A model generated the notes under the pieces. The model was not told where the DNA came from. It searched no databases and saw nothing but the letters and a program-made list of their open reading frames with translations. From Cacajao melanocephalus (taxonomy: Eukaryota; Chordata; Mammalia; Primates; Pitheciidae), in the NCBI GenBank assembly GCA_963573385.1, contig CAUYLG010071450.1, positions 20,664-84,663 on the forward strand: 64,000 nt of DNA, in the 5' to 3' direction. Made by a program: the position numbers and the translations under genes. Positions 39,084-50,846 of this stretch are shown piece after piece. Positions within the stretch are counted from its first letter, which is position 1; each line of letters begins with the position of its first letter.

Positions 39084-39479
39084 TTCCACCCTATATGCTG
39101 AGGGAGTTTTTCTCGTGGGGAGATGCACCCATAGGGTGGAACCCTGAACCTAGAGGCCACAGCAGTAATACAGGGGGCAACAACTCTAGGTTATGTCAGG
39201 CAACCACCCCATGGTGACATTACCTCAATGTTGCTTTATCAAGCCAGATTTTTATTTCCCTACCTTTAGGGGTGTTGGAGCAGGCAGCAACAGGTTACCA
39301 TTCATCCCTATACCTGGTCAGAGAAGGTCATTTATACATTTTGCCACATGGCTTGGCCCTACATGGGCCAGTGACCAACTAGCCACTTCTGTAACTTCTA
39401 GGTAGTTAACTACAAGGTTAAGCCTTGATAAACTGCTCAGCTATTGGTGTAGATATCACGGGTGTAACCTCCTTGGTGA

Positions 39480-40181
39480 TCACCATTCATGCTGCCCTGA
39501 GTTCAGCCCATTGGCTACTTTGTCCATACCCAGTATCAAACCACATGGCCTCAGTACTAGCTGCACCATGACAGCAGTCCAGGCAGTAGCAGCACCCTGG
39601 CTAGACCCATCCTTACACCATGTCTCATCAGTAATAGGGGGTGCCCTTCCTTGATTGGTCAAGGCTCGGGGTCTAAGGATGCCTCAGGCCCTATGGCCTT
39701 ATCTTGCATTAGGACTACAGGTCTCAAGACTTCTTACAACTCTGCTGCTTAGGGGCTTATATTCATTGTACTTTGCTGTTCTAAGTAAGCACCTAACTTT
39801 GATAAAGTGGGTGTTTGTGCTGTCCCAGTCCAGGGGTTTGTCACCCATAAACATACCCACCCCACTACTGGGTAAGTTGTCTGCATGATGACTGTAGCCC
39901 GTCCTGTCATGCTCTCGTGAGCTTGAAGGGTGGCATATGCAGCTTCTAACTGCTTTTCTACCAGGAATACTGGAGCTCAGCTCCTTCTATAGTTGGGACC
40001 AAAAGGCTACTGCCATTCTTAAGCACTCCATGCACTTCCACAAGCCCCAACAAAAACCATCTGTGGTTACATGCATATCCAGCTAAAACAGGCACTCCTT
40101 ATCAACGACCTGTAGGACTTGTGCCTCCTGAATAGCCCGCTTGGCTGCCACGAAGGTGGTCTCAGCCACACCACTCCAATC
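39480..40181 (-). pseudogene. ERV pol remnant: RT connection and RNase H
   Basis: Minus-strand translation contains DGSSQG and a following W.AVM-Q stretch (about 39540-39625), typical of the start of a retroviral RNase H domain (its first catalytic Asp in a DGS context). Upstream pieces resemble the RT connection region, such as TTYPVVGWV. Frames are interrupted repeatedly by stops. No integrase zinc-finger or DDE signature follows before the polypurine tract. Confidence 0.7.
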
Positions 40182-40710
40182 TCAGGCAAGAGGAGTTGCT
40201 GCTTCTAAATCTTTTAAATCTACAAGAGAATCAGAGTCTAAAATACTATTATCAACAAGACCATGACATATGATGGGGCTATGTGTACAGCCCTGTGGCA
40301 ATACTGTGAAAGTCCATTGTTGCCCTACCATGAAGGCAAACTGTTCCCTGCTGTCTAGAAAAAAATATGCAATAGCCAAGCCCACCACATAGCGGTACTG
40401 TCCCAACTCCGTCATCAAGCAGTTCATCAAATCTGTGATAGAAAGGACACCTGCCAAGCCATGTAAAACATCTACTCCCAGAATATATTCTGGTAAGGGA
40501 GAGAAATACACAGTATATAAATGGGGAGCCAAACAGCCTATGCCAAGATGAAGAGATACATGCTTCACTTTCACTGACCAGGCTCCATAACTGTCAGTGT
40601 AAGCAGGTTTGCCCAGAAACTTATCCAGGTTCCCATAAACATGGTTGCAATTTGTACTAGTATCTATCAGTGCCAGTACCTGCTATACATTGGTGGGAGA
40701 CCAGGGATCA
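40182..40710 (-). pseudogene. ERV pol remnant: protease and reverse transcriptase start
   Basis: The longest open piece of the provirus (130 codons, 40182-40574) carries EYILGVDVLHG, the C-terminal motif of a retroviral protease, and then FAFMVGQQWTFTVLPQGCTH, the RT region around the conserved LPQG motif. Just upstream (about 40660) the protease active site reads IDTS where DTG is expected, a lost catalytic glycine. The catalytic Y-x-D-D motif of RT is not present after the LPQG region, so part of RT is deleted. Stops and frameshifts flank the frame. Confidence 0.8.
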
Positions 40711-41074
40711 TTAATTCCATATGTGAACTCTGGTTGTATGGTGTTCCCCTAAGCTGGGAACCTCGTCCAGTTCCTTAATCAAACAGAAAAGGCTTTACAC
40801 CCCTGCCTGGCTGCAGCACATAGTCTTTGAGCTGGAGTGGCTGGGTGGGACTGGGTCACGCAGCAATGTCCTTCTCTCCCTTGGGCATTTTCTGGAATTG
40901 CTCCTTTGGAGACAACCGTCTCCACAAAGTTAAGAGTACTTCATTGGGCTGATTATCAATTTTCTTTCCATCAATTCTGGCCCAAATAAAATCTATCCAC
41001 ATTTGTGAGTGTGCCACTCATTGGGGCTCCCTTTGCTGTCATTGGGAGGCCCCTGGTGGGTAGGGCATCTTCTC

Positions 41075-41294
41075 CTCCTTTATGGATCAGACCCCCCAGT
41101 CCTGCTGATGGCCTCCAGGCCTGCATTTCCGGCAGACTCTGATTCCCTTTCCAAGCTCTGTAGCTGGGCCTCCAGGTGCCCTGCATGTGCCTGGAGGTCC
41201 CCATTCACAGCAGCTTCTAACTCATTTTCTGAGCTGCGTAGCTGGGGCTCCAGGCACCGCGCCTGCACCCGGAGGCCCCCACCTGCACTGCATC
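41075..41294 (-). repeat. 78-bp tandem repeats in ERV gag-like region
   Basis: Segments 41153-41216 and 41231-41294 share agct(c/g)(t/c)g(t)agctggg(c/g)ctccagg...tg(c/c)...ggaggtcccc, 78 bp apart, and a weaker third copy starts near 41075. The period equals 26 codons. The minus frame reads a Leu/Glu-rich heptad pattern (LEAQLQSLE, LEPQLRSSE), so it encoded a repeated coiled coil. Confidence 0.7.
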
Positions 41295-41420
41295 CCCCAG
41301 GGACTGGGTGTGCACTTTTGCAGCACAGTCAAAAATGCCCATCCAACTCTGCTGGCAAAAGCTCACTCTTTCTGAGTGCTCTGTGCCACCTTCTCCATGC
41401 TCATGGGGGATCCTGTTCAT
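41216..41420 (-). pseudogene. ERV 5' leader / gag-like remnant
   Basis: A minus-strand frame opens with ATG at about 41420, overlapping the primer-binding-site-like sequence, and runs 67 codons before a stop. With the repeated coiled-coil part behind it, it stands where gag begins. I see no capsid or zinc-knuckle (CCHC) motif. Confidence 0.45.
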
Positions 41421-41427
41421 GATGCCA
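41410..41427 (-). promoter_or_regulatory. ERV primer-binding-site-like sequence
   Basis: On the minus strand tggcatcatgaacaggat starts two bases after the CA of the 5' LTR, with the TGG expected of a tRNA 3' CCA complement. It shares TGGC and GAACAGG with the lysine-tRNA type but is out of register by one base, so the primer tRNA is not assigned. Confidence 0.5.
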
Positions 41428-41429
41428 AT

Positions 41430-41794
41430 TGTCAGGTTCTAACTGAGGTCCAAGGGTAGTCAGTGGGTGAGTGTTGGGTAGCTGGAAGAACACTCAAGGA
41501 ATCGTAGACAGTTTTGGCATGGCTTTACTCTCTCTGGGCATGAGCAAGCCCAGGTACAAGTGAGCCTGGGCATGAGCTGTATGTACAGCATTAACAAGGT
41601 AAGTGTCTCTTTTACAGACAATCGTGGCTCTGAGCCAAGTATGACCTCATATGGGTGATCACTTAATGCACCTCACATATTGTAGTTACATAATGAGCAG
41701 AGTTGGGTGCCTGCACTCCAAACTCGCCGAGTCATGCTGGACCAGATGTCTGCGTTGGCCTATTCTTGACTGCAGCACATCCATTTTTCTTACA
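41430..41794 (-). repeat. ERV 5' LTR (right copy)
   Basis: From tgtcaggttctaactgagg to ccatttttcttaca on the plus strand. Compared with the left LTR it carries a small duplication (cccaggtacaagtgagcctgggcatgagc) and many point differences. Confidence 0.93.
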
Positions 41795-41893
41795 CTAATT
41801 TCTCCCAGAAATACCTTCACAAACATATCCAGAGATAATGCTTTACCAGTTCTCTGGACATCCAGTCAAGTGGGTACATGATATTAATCAACA
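41795..41893 (-). mobile_element. Old LTR, antisense, right part, with ERV duplication
   Basis: ctaatttctcccagaaataccttcacaaacatatccagagataatg...ggacatccagtcaagtgggtacatgatattaatcaaca continues the LTR interrupted at 38612 (expected ...aatctcatccagaaacaccctcacag...agtcaagttgacacataaaattaaccatcaca). The first four bases are the right CTAA target duplication. Confidence 0.8.
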
Positions 41894-43234
41894 TATTATT
41901 ATAATTGTGCTTATTATAAGTTCAGGAGAAAGTAAGAGTAGACAACTGTCATGATAAAGATATCATCATAGTAAAAATAGCTGTGTTTTCCTGTTAATTC
42001 ATTTATCTGACCAAGGCAGCTGTCATTTTAGTTTTCCTGCTTGCATTGGTTGTAACCTGCTATGTCATATGATGGTTATGGTCTGTTGCCATGGACGGAA
42101 CACATGTAGTTCTAAGGCCACAAGTCTCAGGCCACTGGGTCCCCATCTCTGCACTCTTTCTGTCCCTGTTCACTCATTTGCCTTCTTATTATCCCCATTT
42201 TCTTGTTTCTGCTCCTCAGGCCTACCCACTTCCCTATTCTCTGACCACGAGCTGAGTTTTCTGAAATTGATCAAGCACTAGGTATGTGCCCTTGTCCTCA
42301 CAGCAGTGGGTGGGCGATGAGTCAGGGAATATGGGAAGCTGGGAGACGTTATTCCTCAGGTGGGTGTTTACATATCAATGATCTTTCTTCCTGGGAAAGA
42401 AGTGCTAACCTGTTAAAATTTCCATTTTAAGATTCATAATGAATAAAAATTATCCAACCTAGATAGTGTTTAGAGTACACCAGACTGAAGCTATGGTTAG
42501 GACTTAGAACTCAAAAAACTTCTATGCTGTCTAAGACTTGGTTAGCTTCTTTTACTTTAATGGAGGAAAATAACAGGGAGAAAAAGCCTATCATAATAAC
42601 AAAAAGAAGATATTCAGTTTCATTTTTGCCCCTGAGGTCTTTTGCACTTTTGTGTTATGAAAAAAAGAATCTTTCTTTTTAAACTAATTCTTTGTCAGTC
42701 TGCGTCCAAGAAATGGGTCATAAAAGTTATCTTTCTAACGTGCCATTCCATGGAGCTGAGGATGAAGTGTCCTGTAGTCATTTACACACATAATTGGGGA
42801 GTTAAACAGCCTGTCTGCAGTGATAGCAGGTGACGGGATCTATCTGCCTCCTGTCAATTCTGGGGCAAACTTTAAGAGAAGGCCAAGCCGGTCATGTTTG
42901 CATGTCTGTGCCTAGGAATAGAGGTGCTTGGTTCCCTCTTACAGAGAATTAAAGAAAACAAGCCCTTTCTCACTTGGTTTTCAAGCTTCTCTCTCCTCTG
43001 GAAAGAGTGACCCAGACTCTGTGTCACATAATCAGGATCATCTAGGGCCATTTATTCTCATCTTCAATGACAACTGAGACTGTACAGACCCAGCAGTGGC
43101 CGTCAAACCACCATATCCCTAAAGGGGAACTTCCGTATCTTTGACTGGTGCAGAGCAGATTCCTTGAAGATTCACCTGATGGTGAGAGTCATGTTAGAAT
43201 TTTTTTTCCAAGGCTTTTCAGTTTTTCAAGCAGT
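41894..43234. other. Unique-looking; exon-like segment at 42220-42281
   Basis: No repeat recognised. A 62-base segment is preceded by a pyrimidine tract and CAG (ttcttgtttctgctcctcag) and followed by gtatgt, so it has both splice-site consensus ends. Such pairs also occur by chance. There is no support for a transcript. Confidence 0.35.
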
Positions 43235-43844
43235 TGTGGGAGGTAGAGTTCTAATATGGCCTCTGAGAGTCCCTCCTCCTGGTGTGTACACACCTCCTCC
43301 CACTTATCCAATCAAACACTACTCCAGATACTTCTGTGAAGAGATTTTGCAGAAGAAATTATGGCCTGAAATTACTAGCCCTTAAGAAAGGGAGATTATC
43401 TTGGTTGAATCCAATCTAATCAGCTGAGTCCCTAAAAGGGACAGGGCTTTTACTGAAGAAAGACATTTGAAGTGTAAGAGGGATTTGATACAAGGGAGAT
43501 TCTTTGTTGCTAGCTTTGAAGATGAGGGAGTAAGAAATGGGGCAGTGTCTAGGAGCTGAGTCTGACCCCTGGAGGAAAGCCAGCAAGGGAACAGGAACCT
43601 TAGTCCTACAATCACAAGAAACTGAACTCCACCACAGCTACATGACCATGGAAGAGGACTGTAAGCTCTAGATGAGAATGGGCACCAACTGAATATTAGC
43701 TTTGCGGGACTCTGAGCAGAAAACCCAGTCACACCATGCCTACACTTCAAAAGACAGAAATTGTGAATCAATAAATGGGTGTTACAGGCTGCTAAATTCG
43801 TGGTCATTCGTTATGCGGTAATGGTAATAAAAAAAATCTAATAC
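43235..43844 (+). mobile_element. MaLR/MLT-type LTR, sense, ~610 bp
   Basis: tgtgggaggtagagttctaatatggcc, gaagagattttgcagaagaaatt, gggagattatcttggttgaatcc, ggaggaaagccagcaagggaacaggaacc, gaatcaataaatgggtgttacaggctgctaaattcgtgg, taatctaatac follow a MaLR LTR from its 5' end through its AATAAA signal (about 43770) to its 3' end. The 141-codon antisense frame over it is not a gene. Confidence 0.75.
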
Positions 43845-46754
43845 TGTGGTGGCAGAATAGCATGGACTGTCGTAAAGTCACCTTTCAGTACAATCTGAGA
43901 AGTAGGCACGCCTGTTTGTTCTCTTAGAAATGAAACAATCAAACTCCCTCTCTCTCCTACTGAAATAAGCCCACTAGACAAGTGACTAGCCCAGAACTAA
44001 TAGAAAATAAAGGAAAAATCTTTACTTTTCTTCTCTTGTTCTCCCTGGCCTCATATGACATGCATAGAAGAGCAGCACACACTGGAAACTCAAAAGTTCT
44101 TTAAAGTCTACATGGCAATATTTTTAGGTATTTCAGAGAACTTTCCGTATATTTGTATAAGTTCTTACAGCCACATCTGAAAACTCCTCTGTGTGCTGCT
44201 AGTTAAGTCCCCACGTGAGAAGCTGTCTAGGAAAGAGAAAGGTTGCCCCATGCTTGTGTTTCCCTTATTTTCTGGGGAAGCAGCTTATTTTTGCTTTTTT
44301 GACAAGTTCCCAGATGTTGCTCACAGTCCACTGTTTAAATCTTCCTGTTTTTCTGTAAATAATCCTCGTCAATGGAGTGTATTTTTTATAGGTAACTGAA
44401 TCACTGCTGCTAAACTTGTGGTATTAATGAAGAAGTCAGAGCTGTCCCTGTAGGGCTATAAGAAAGAGCTTAGAGTGTCTGGTGAGAGCCTGGCCACTTT
44501 GCTGGAGCAATCATTGAACACAGTTTATTGGATCGAGGCCCATTATCCAGGTTAGTCCTGACACTTGACAGGCTCCCCTGTTTAGTCTATGTGAATACAG
44601 GGAAGTCTTGATGCCAGATTTGGAGTGTGGGCGTCCTTCATACTGATACCAGTAATGTATACTTGACTCTTGTTCAAGGGGGGGCAGGAGGATATTCTCC
44701 ACAGTACTAAAGACATATATGATGCTTAGGTAATTAACTTATTTTTGGACTGAGAACCTACAAGTTAAAGATGATTAAAATCTTGTATATGATGCAAAAC
44801 TACTTTGTCTGATTCTGCTACGTGAATACCTGTTTATTATTATGGGCTGGTACTGATCATTTAAAACCTTTATCTGTTTGCTCTGTTTGAGCAGGTTTCG
44901 TATGTTTAAGTGACCACGTAGACTGTTGCATTCTGAGGTGCACTGTTTTAAAAAAAGAGAGTCTGGTAGGTTTATCTAAGATTACATCAAACTGGAGAAA
45001 GCCAAAGCAAGACCCCTCCTCTCACTGCTGAGCCAAATAACACTGGGGCTGAGCAATTAGCGCAACACAAAGGCAGCCATTACCCGTATCAGAGCAAACC
45101 TCCATTGTCTCCTTGCACCCTGCAGGCTTGACAAGTTTTCTCCTGGGCTGCAGCAACTGTGATTTGGAAAGTAAACAATTTCTATGTCACATGACTGTTC
45201 TTCCTTTAGGCATCCAGATGCCTGCCATGATCTCAGGACTCCAACCTCAGCCACCAGGCTGGTCAAACTCACTGAGACTGGTCCATGTATTGGGGACAGA
45301 AACGAAAAGGATGGGAATAGGCATCTTGGTATTTTATCAAAGCATTATGTTTCGAGGCCTAAAGGACGTAAGAGGGAGTGACAGTGATGGAGGCTGTTGG
45401 AGTTGGCAATGCGAGGAAAGTGCCAGCAATGTGCTTTAGATTTGAACTAATCCAGGAGAAGCTGATCTGGGAAATAGAAGAAGGAGACAAAGACTGCCTC
45501 CCTGTATTCTGGAATCTCTGTCTCCTGGATAAGATAGCATTACTTTCCACGGCAAAAACCAAAATTACTTTTGCACCACCCTGTAAGATGGGACGCTTCA
45601 ACTTGGAGAAGTCCCAGAAAGCCAACCCATAGCAGTACTGGTGCCCCGTAAGTGGGCGCAGATACCTTTCTGTGCTTAGAGGCATTTCTTCCTGGGTCTA
45701 CCCACTTGGGAACCAGATATTAATACGTTTTGCCTTTTTTCACATATCATCTACACAACGGCATATGGAAACCAACTCCTTAAGAACAATATAGTGAAGT
45801 AGAATTTATCTTCATACTATTATCAAAAAGAATTCCTTTAAGCAAATAAATAATGTAGGCAGAAGGACACACTGAAATATTCAAAATAAAATTCTGATTC
45901 TCCTTTTTTGGATATACTGCAAACACAAATTTACCATAATTATTTCAGTTGGAGCAAACCTGTCCACTTATTCCTTTTATGTCTCCAGTTATCCAGCTTT
46001 ATATTTGGCTAAGCCTTCAGAGCATGCTTTCTGGAGAAATCATTTCTCTCTTGAGTGATGACCTCAGGACTGTATGGGATCTATGGAGTTATCTGATTGA
46101 TGGCAGGCCACTCATCCATAATGGTCTCTATAAAGCTGGACAATCATTCTCTAGATTGGTGCTGGTCATTGAATAGGGTGCTGAGGAGTATTTTAGGCCA
46201 TTGCATAGTGCAAGAGGATATGAGTCTATTTATGATATCTTATCCAAATTTGCCCATGCATAGGAGTAAGTGGCTTCAGAGGTTTTTTGTTTACATTTAG
46301 GCTGTCCCTGATAGGAGTGCGTTGTATTGTGGCAAGTGTATATTTCATTTGACATCATATTTTAAATAACCACTGGAAGAATTTAGAAACTGATTATATT
46401 TGAAATTGCTTCCTACAATAGCCATTTGTTAATTAGCACTCATATTTAATTTTTCAGCTGCTCTACATTTCATATTTTTCTATCCCTTCTTGCCTCCGTG
46501 ATAAACTTATAAAAAAACTATAATTTATTTAAAAGAAAAGCTGCTTCAAAATTGTTTACTCTTAGTAGTTAAATCTAAAATATGCATTAATTTATTGCAT
46601 ACAGTAAGATTTGTTCTGGTTAATTCCATGTCAGGAGACAGGTTGGGTTATGACACAGCTTTAGCAGGTGTCTTATTTGTGCTGTATCTTAGCTGAGTCA
46701 GGTGTATAAGGTGCTGACCCAGGATGTATGCCAAAATAGTTAATTCCATATATT
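43845..46754. other. Mostly unique; no gene recognised
   Basis: Contains a MADE1-like end (listed separately). Overlapping frames on both strands at 45057-45685 (84-108 codons) show no domain and mutually overlap, so I do not call a gene. Confidence 0.45.
45551..45583. mobile_element. Lone MADE1/Hsmar1-like mariner end
   Basis: ggcaaaaaccaaaattacttttgcaccaccctg matches the terminal inverted repeat of MADE1 (ggcaaaaaccgcaattacttttgcaccaacct) with few differences. The opposite end is not found within the usual 80 bp. Confidence 0.55.
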
Positions 46755-46990
46755 TTGGAGTCAGAAAGATCTCTGTTGAATGCTGATTGCACTGTTTATT
46801 GACTTGGTGACCTCTGTGATTTTCTTTAAGCCTCAACTTGCTCATCTATAACATGGGCACTCTATTTCAGAAGGCCGTTGTGGTGAGGATGAACTGAGAT
46901 AATGTATGTGAAGTCCTTAGGGGGGTGCTCATCACATTATAAGTCCTCAAAAATGGCCACTTTTAATAGTTGTACCATCGTCATTATCTA
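46755..46990 (+). repeat. MIR SINE, sense
   Basis: ttggagtcagaaagatctctgttgaatgctg, ttgacttggtgacctctgtgattttctttaagcctcaacttgctcatctataacatgggc, ggatgaactgagataatgtatgtgaagtccttag, gtgctcatcacattataagtcctcaa: full MIR order. Confidence 0.88.
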
Positions 46991-49900
46991 GCTTCTGTAG
47001 GAGGTATACCGTCATTCTCTTAAAGGCTATTGCTAGAACAACCTTTGATCCCATGCTCTACATCTGTCCCTGCTGGAGTCTGCCTGATGATGACACCTAT
47101 GGTATAATTTGTCCACTTCATTACCAGCTCTTCAAAATTCTTTAAACTCTCTTAACCAAAGAGATGAGAAAAGTGGTGAGTTGGGTTGAGTTCCCTCACA
47201 GCAATTTGAGTGCTTCCAAGCAATACTGCAAGTGAGGGCAAAGAGGGGTGAAGGTTGGAGGACAATCCAGGGACCCATTTCTAGTGTTTCACCTACTTCT
47301 CACTTTCTAAACATTGTGCTGTTTGGTTTCCAGAGGGCCTTGGAATAATCCCACATCCCATGTTTGCTGTCCCGCAGTCATGACCAGGCTTCTCTTCAAC
47401 TGCAGCCACCAAACTCCTATTGGCAATCTCCAACCAGCTTATAACCTCTCCAGGATCAGAAAACTATGCAGGCCTTGTCAAAACATGTTCTTTAGAAAAG
47501 AGCTCTGGTTAAATAGTTGTGGGAGATGCTGTATATACTATTACTCTCTGGAAAATTCAAAATGTGCATTAGCATACTAAAGGCTCTGCAACTGAACTAC
47601 AGGAATCTGATTAGACAAGCACTTCATCTAACATATTTAACCAAAGAATTACCAACTGCTTCCTAGAACTCCTAAACACAATACCTTACTCTTTGGGAAA
47701 CTCCGGAATAGTACTTTGCTCTGCCATTGTGAGAAGCATTATTTTCTGTTGACCATTTAACTTCCATGCCTGTAGAATAGGCCATGGTTAGCCAAAGACG
47801 GAATGTTTTAAATGAAATAAACAATTAGAAGTTATCTACTAAACTGTATGGATTTTCTTTGTGAGAAGAGCCCCAAACATATATTGCTGATATTACACCA
47901 CTTTTGAATTGGGCTCATTTCATAGCTGTATCCTCTACTTTTTGCCAAGATTTACTTACTGCTGGGACCAGGAAGAGAACAGACATAGCACACGCTGTAG
48001 TCATGAGCAGTTTCCATACATGCTGATGAATGTTTACATTTGTTGCATGCAGTCATGAACACTGTAATTAAACATAAACAGAAGTAATTCGGATCACAGT
48101 TCTGAGTACAATTTGCATTCAAAAATTAGAAAGTAAAATGTAATGATATATCCTAACTAAAACAAAACACAAAAACCAAACAGACAAACAAACAATCTCC
48201 CTAACTCACCATCTTCCCAAATATATATGTTGGGCCTTCCTTTTTGAAAAAAATCTAGTCAAATGAAAATCACCATCTCTCTATAGCAATGATTGGCATG
48301 TTCACTAAGTTAGCTAACTGTCATGAGAGGATATTATGGAAGAAACACAGAAAATTAGGTTGCTTCATGGATATTTAATTTCATACTTCTGAGGCTTTAC
48401 AAATAAGATGATTACCCGTAATGTTGTAATTTTAGCTTTGTAAATGTTATGATTAAACAACTGTAATCTTTTTTTCTTTTCTAATATTTATCTTTTTACA
48501 GACGTGCTATGTATCATCTTTCCATTGGATCTGTCTTTTTAATTAGAAAACCTTTTGAAAATTTTCAAGAGTTTTTTTTTTTTTTTTAGTTATAATTGAT
48601 ATTTCTGAAAATCAGAATCAGGGACTTCAGTAAAAGGAAATGTTTGTCTTTGTGTGTAAAAACTTTTTTTTAAATGACAATGACATTAATCAGTTTTTAG
48701 CATTCAGGATAAGTTTTGTCAAATTATTCTTTAAAGCTCATGCAAGTGCTAAAGAAATAACTGATTAATATATTGGCACCCAGAGAGCAAGTTCATAGCT
48801 TTCATAACTCATTTCCATGGCATTTCAAAGTTAGAAAGTTTGAATCAGTTCTGAGTTTAACTTAGGTAGAATTCTTAGATGTTATTGAATTGGTCTTCCC
48901 TAAGCCATTTTTTGTCACCTCATCTCACCTTCTCAGTCTGCAAAATAGAGGATCATGATTCTTTCTCAGCATACTTTATGAGAATGTGTAAGCGATTAGT
49001 CAAGCAGTATTTAAGTGCAGTTTGAATTTATAGAAGAAAATACCAGGTTATTGGATTAAATAATAGATTTTTCGTCCTTCCTAGGATGTGAACAATAGGA
49101 AATATTATTAGAACAATGAGAAACATATTTGGTATTAGAGAGCAACAACCAGTGATCATGATAACAACACTGGACCTGAGTTTATGGAGAGCATTAGGAA
49201 TGGAGCATTTGTTAAGCTCTGGTTGATGTGTATCCAAAATGTTTATGTTGGCTGTCAGCTCCCTTGTGGCTTTGTCCTCAGGGGATACTAGGATAACCTC
49301 TGTCCTTACCAGTGGTCAAAGCATTGTGTCTAAGAGGCTTCCCATCAACACTTATGTGGTTCTTATGACATCAATGCCATATGGACACTAATATCACCAC
49401 TATAAATTGCTTCATTCATGAATAAAAGACTTAGGTTACTACCTTCCATGTAATAAAAATAGTCACAACAATAATAAAAGCTTAATATTTACAGTATGTA
49501 TAGATGTGGATATTATAGGAAGAACGTTCAGTTAGAATGGAATAATAACAGTGATAAACAACCCTCAGATCTTTGGGTTGAAAGATCATTGTTATAACAA
49601 CACTACAAAAATTGATTTTGAAAAATAGTTTTTGGAAATAAAAATAAACAAAGAATAAAATGATTCTGTGAAAAAACACTGTTTGGAATAATATGTTCAT
49701 TTAATTCCTATAGTTCTATTTGAAAAATGTGCAGCTTTCTGAAGCACAATGACGGAAAATAATACAGTGGAATGACTTGGCTGTGTTACATATTTGGGTG
49801 TGAAAGTGAATTTCTTTGAAGTCATAAATACACTCTGGATATTTAGTTAAAGTTTAGATTTCCTAAAAGTTCTGCTACAACCAATTTTTAAAGCCAGCCA

Positions 49901-50793
49901 AAACAAAATCTGTAATTTATTTTCCTATTACCTTTTTTATGAGGTCTTAAAGCCACCGTAACTTCTTTTGTGCTTTGAGATTTACAGGTTAGGTCCTGTA
50001 AAAGGGCACTTGTGTGACCCTCCAGGCCTGCAGTGTATATCTTGCCTTTTCATTTCCAGCCCACCAAAATTAATAAAAGCATCTTTATGTGACAGTGTTC
50101 TTATAATGTCCAAATGACCGGAGTACAATAGGTTAAATAATTTTACCGCCACTGTTCTTGAATTTCGACACTACAATCAAGTGAATTGACATAGAAGATA
50201 GAGTCAGCAAAGCTCACAGCCTCTTGTGCCAGATTTCAGTTGGGAACTAAAATATTGATAGAATTCCATTTGGGATATTATCAAGAGTGTGGTATCTTTA
50301 CTTTGAATTTTATTCGTGTTTGCGATATTATTCAAAGATCGACTGCACCACACTGCTGCTGTCACTCAGAGTGCCCTCGTTGTTTGACTAAGGGAGACTT
50401 CAGCTTCAGGGCGCTGTGCTATTCAGCAGAACATGGTGCCAGGAAGGGTAGCTTTGCCTGCCTGGGAGAAATATCCTCTTTTATAAATAGCCCTACGTTG
50501 CCAGTGCCTTTAGACTACTTAAAGCATTTTTAGCTAAAAATACACAACCATTCACAACAGAAAATTTTTTCTATCCCCATCTTTTATTTTTCACCTTCTA
50601 ATTTAGTACATAATAGAAACAGCATTTCATGCCCCAGCTTTCTTTTATTTTAATATCCTATATTGTACAGAGTTTTTCCCCTTAAGGACTCCTTTAAAGT
50701 ACAGTAACAATATTTGGACTTTATCATAAAATATTACTCTTTTATTCTAGGATAATAATGACTCTAAGATTAAATATATATTATATATATTTA
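46991..50793. other. No feature recognised in ~3.8 kb
   Basis: AT-rich unique-looking DNA with a (T)16 run at 48572-48587. No interspersed repeat or coding frame stands out. Confidence 0.45.
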
Positions 50794-50846
50794 TGTCTAT
50801 ATCTATCTATCTATCATCTATCTATCTATCTATCTATCTATCTATA
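50794..50846. repeat. (TCTA)n microsatellite
   Basis: tatctatctatctatc, one missing base (atc), then tctatctatctatctatctatctatcta: about twelve units with one interruption. Confidence 0.97.

Larger units (their letters stand above)
38613..41794 (-). mobile_element. Defective endogenous retrovirus (provirus), antisense
   Basis: Two LTRs of 350 and 365 bp bound a 2.47-kb interior with a 4-bp CTAA target duplication. On the minus strand the order is LTR, primer-binding-site-like sequence, gag-like coiled-coil segment, protease, reverse transcriptase, RNase H, polypurine tract, LTR. The interior is far shorter than an intact provirus (typically 6-9 kb). Most of gag, part of RT, integrase and env are missing or unrecognisable, and stops and frameshifts break every reading frame. 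The 4-bp duplication points to a class I (gamma-like) ERV, whereas the RT wording also recalls ERVL-type pol, so the class is unsettled. The two LTRs differ at roughly one base in seven by eye, implying an old insertion. Not capable of expression as a virus. Confidence 0.93.

Noticed and set aside
38244..41893. Possibility that the two 38.6/41.4-kb repeats are a segmental duplication
   Set aside because: TG...CA ends, a target duplication, a polypurine tract and pol remnants between them fit LTRs better.
43382..43807. 141-codon minus-strand frame
   Set aside because: Antisense to a MaLR LTR; no protein similarity.
45057..45685. Cluster of overlapping 65-108-codon frames on both strands
   Set aside because: They overlap one another in opposite directions, show no domain, and include a mariner fragment inside the frame; no splice or promoter evidence.
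50794..50846. TCTA array considered as a CRISPR-like or regulatory repeat
   Set aside because: Simple tetranucleotide microsatellite without spacers.
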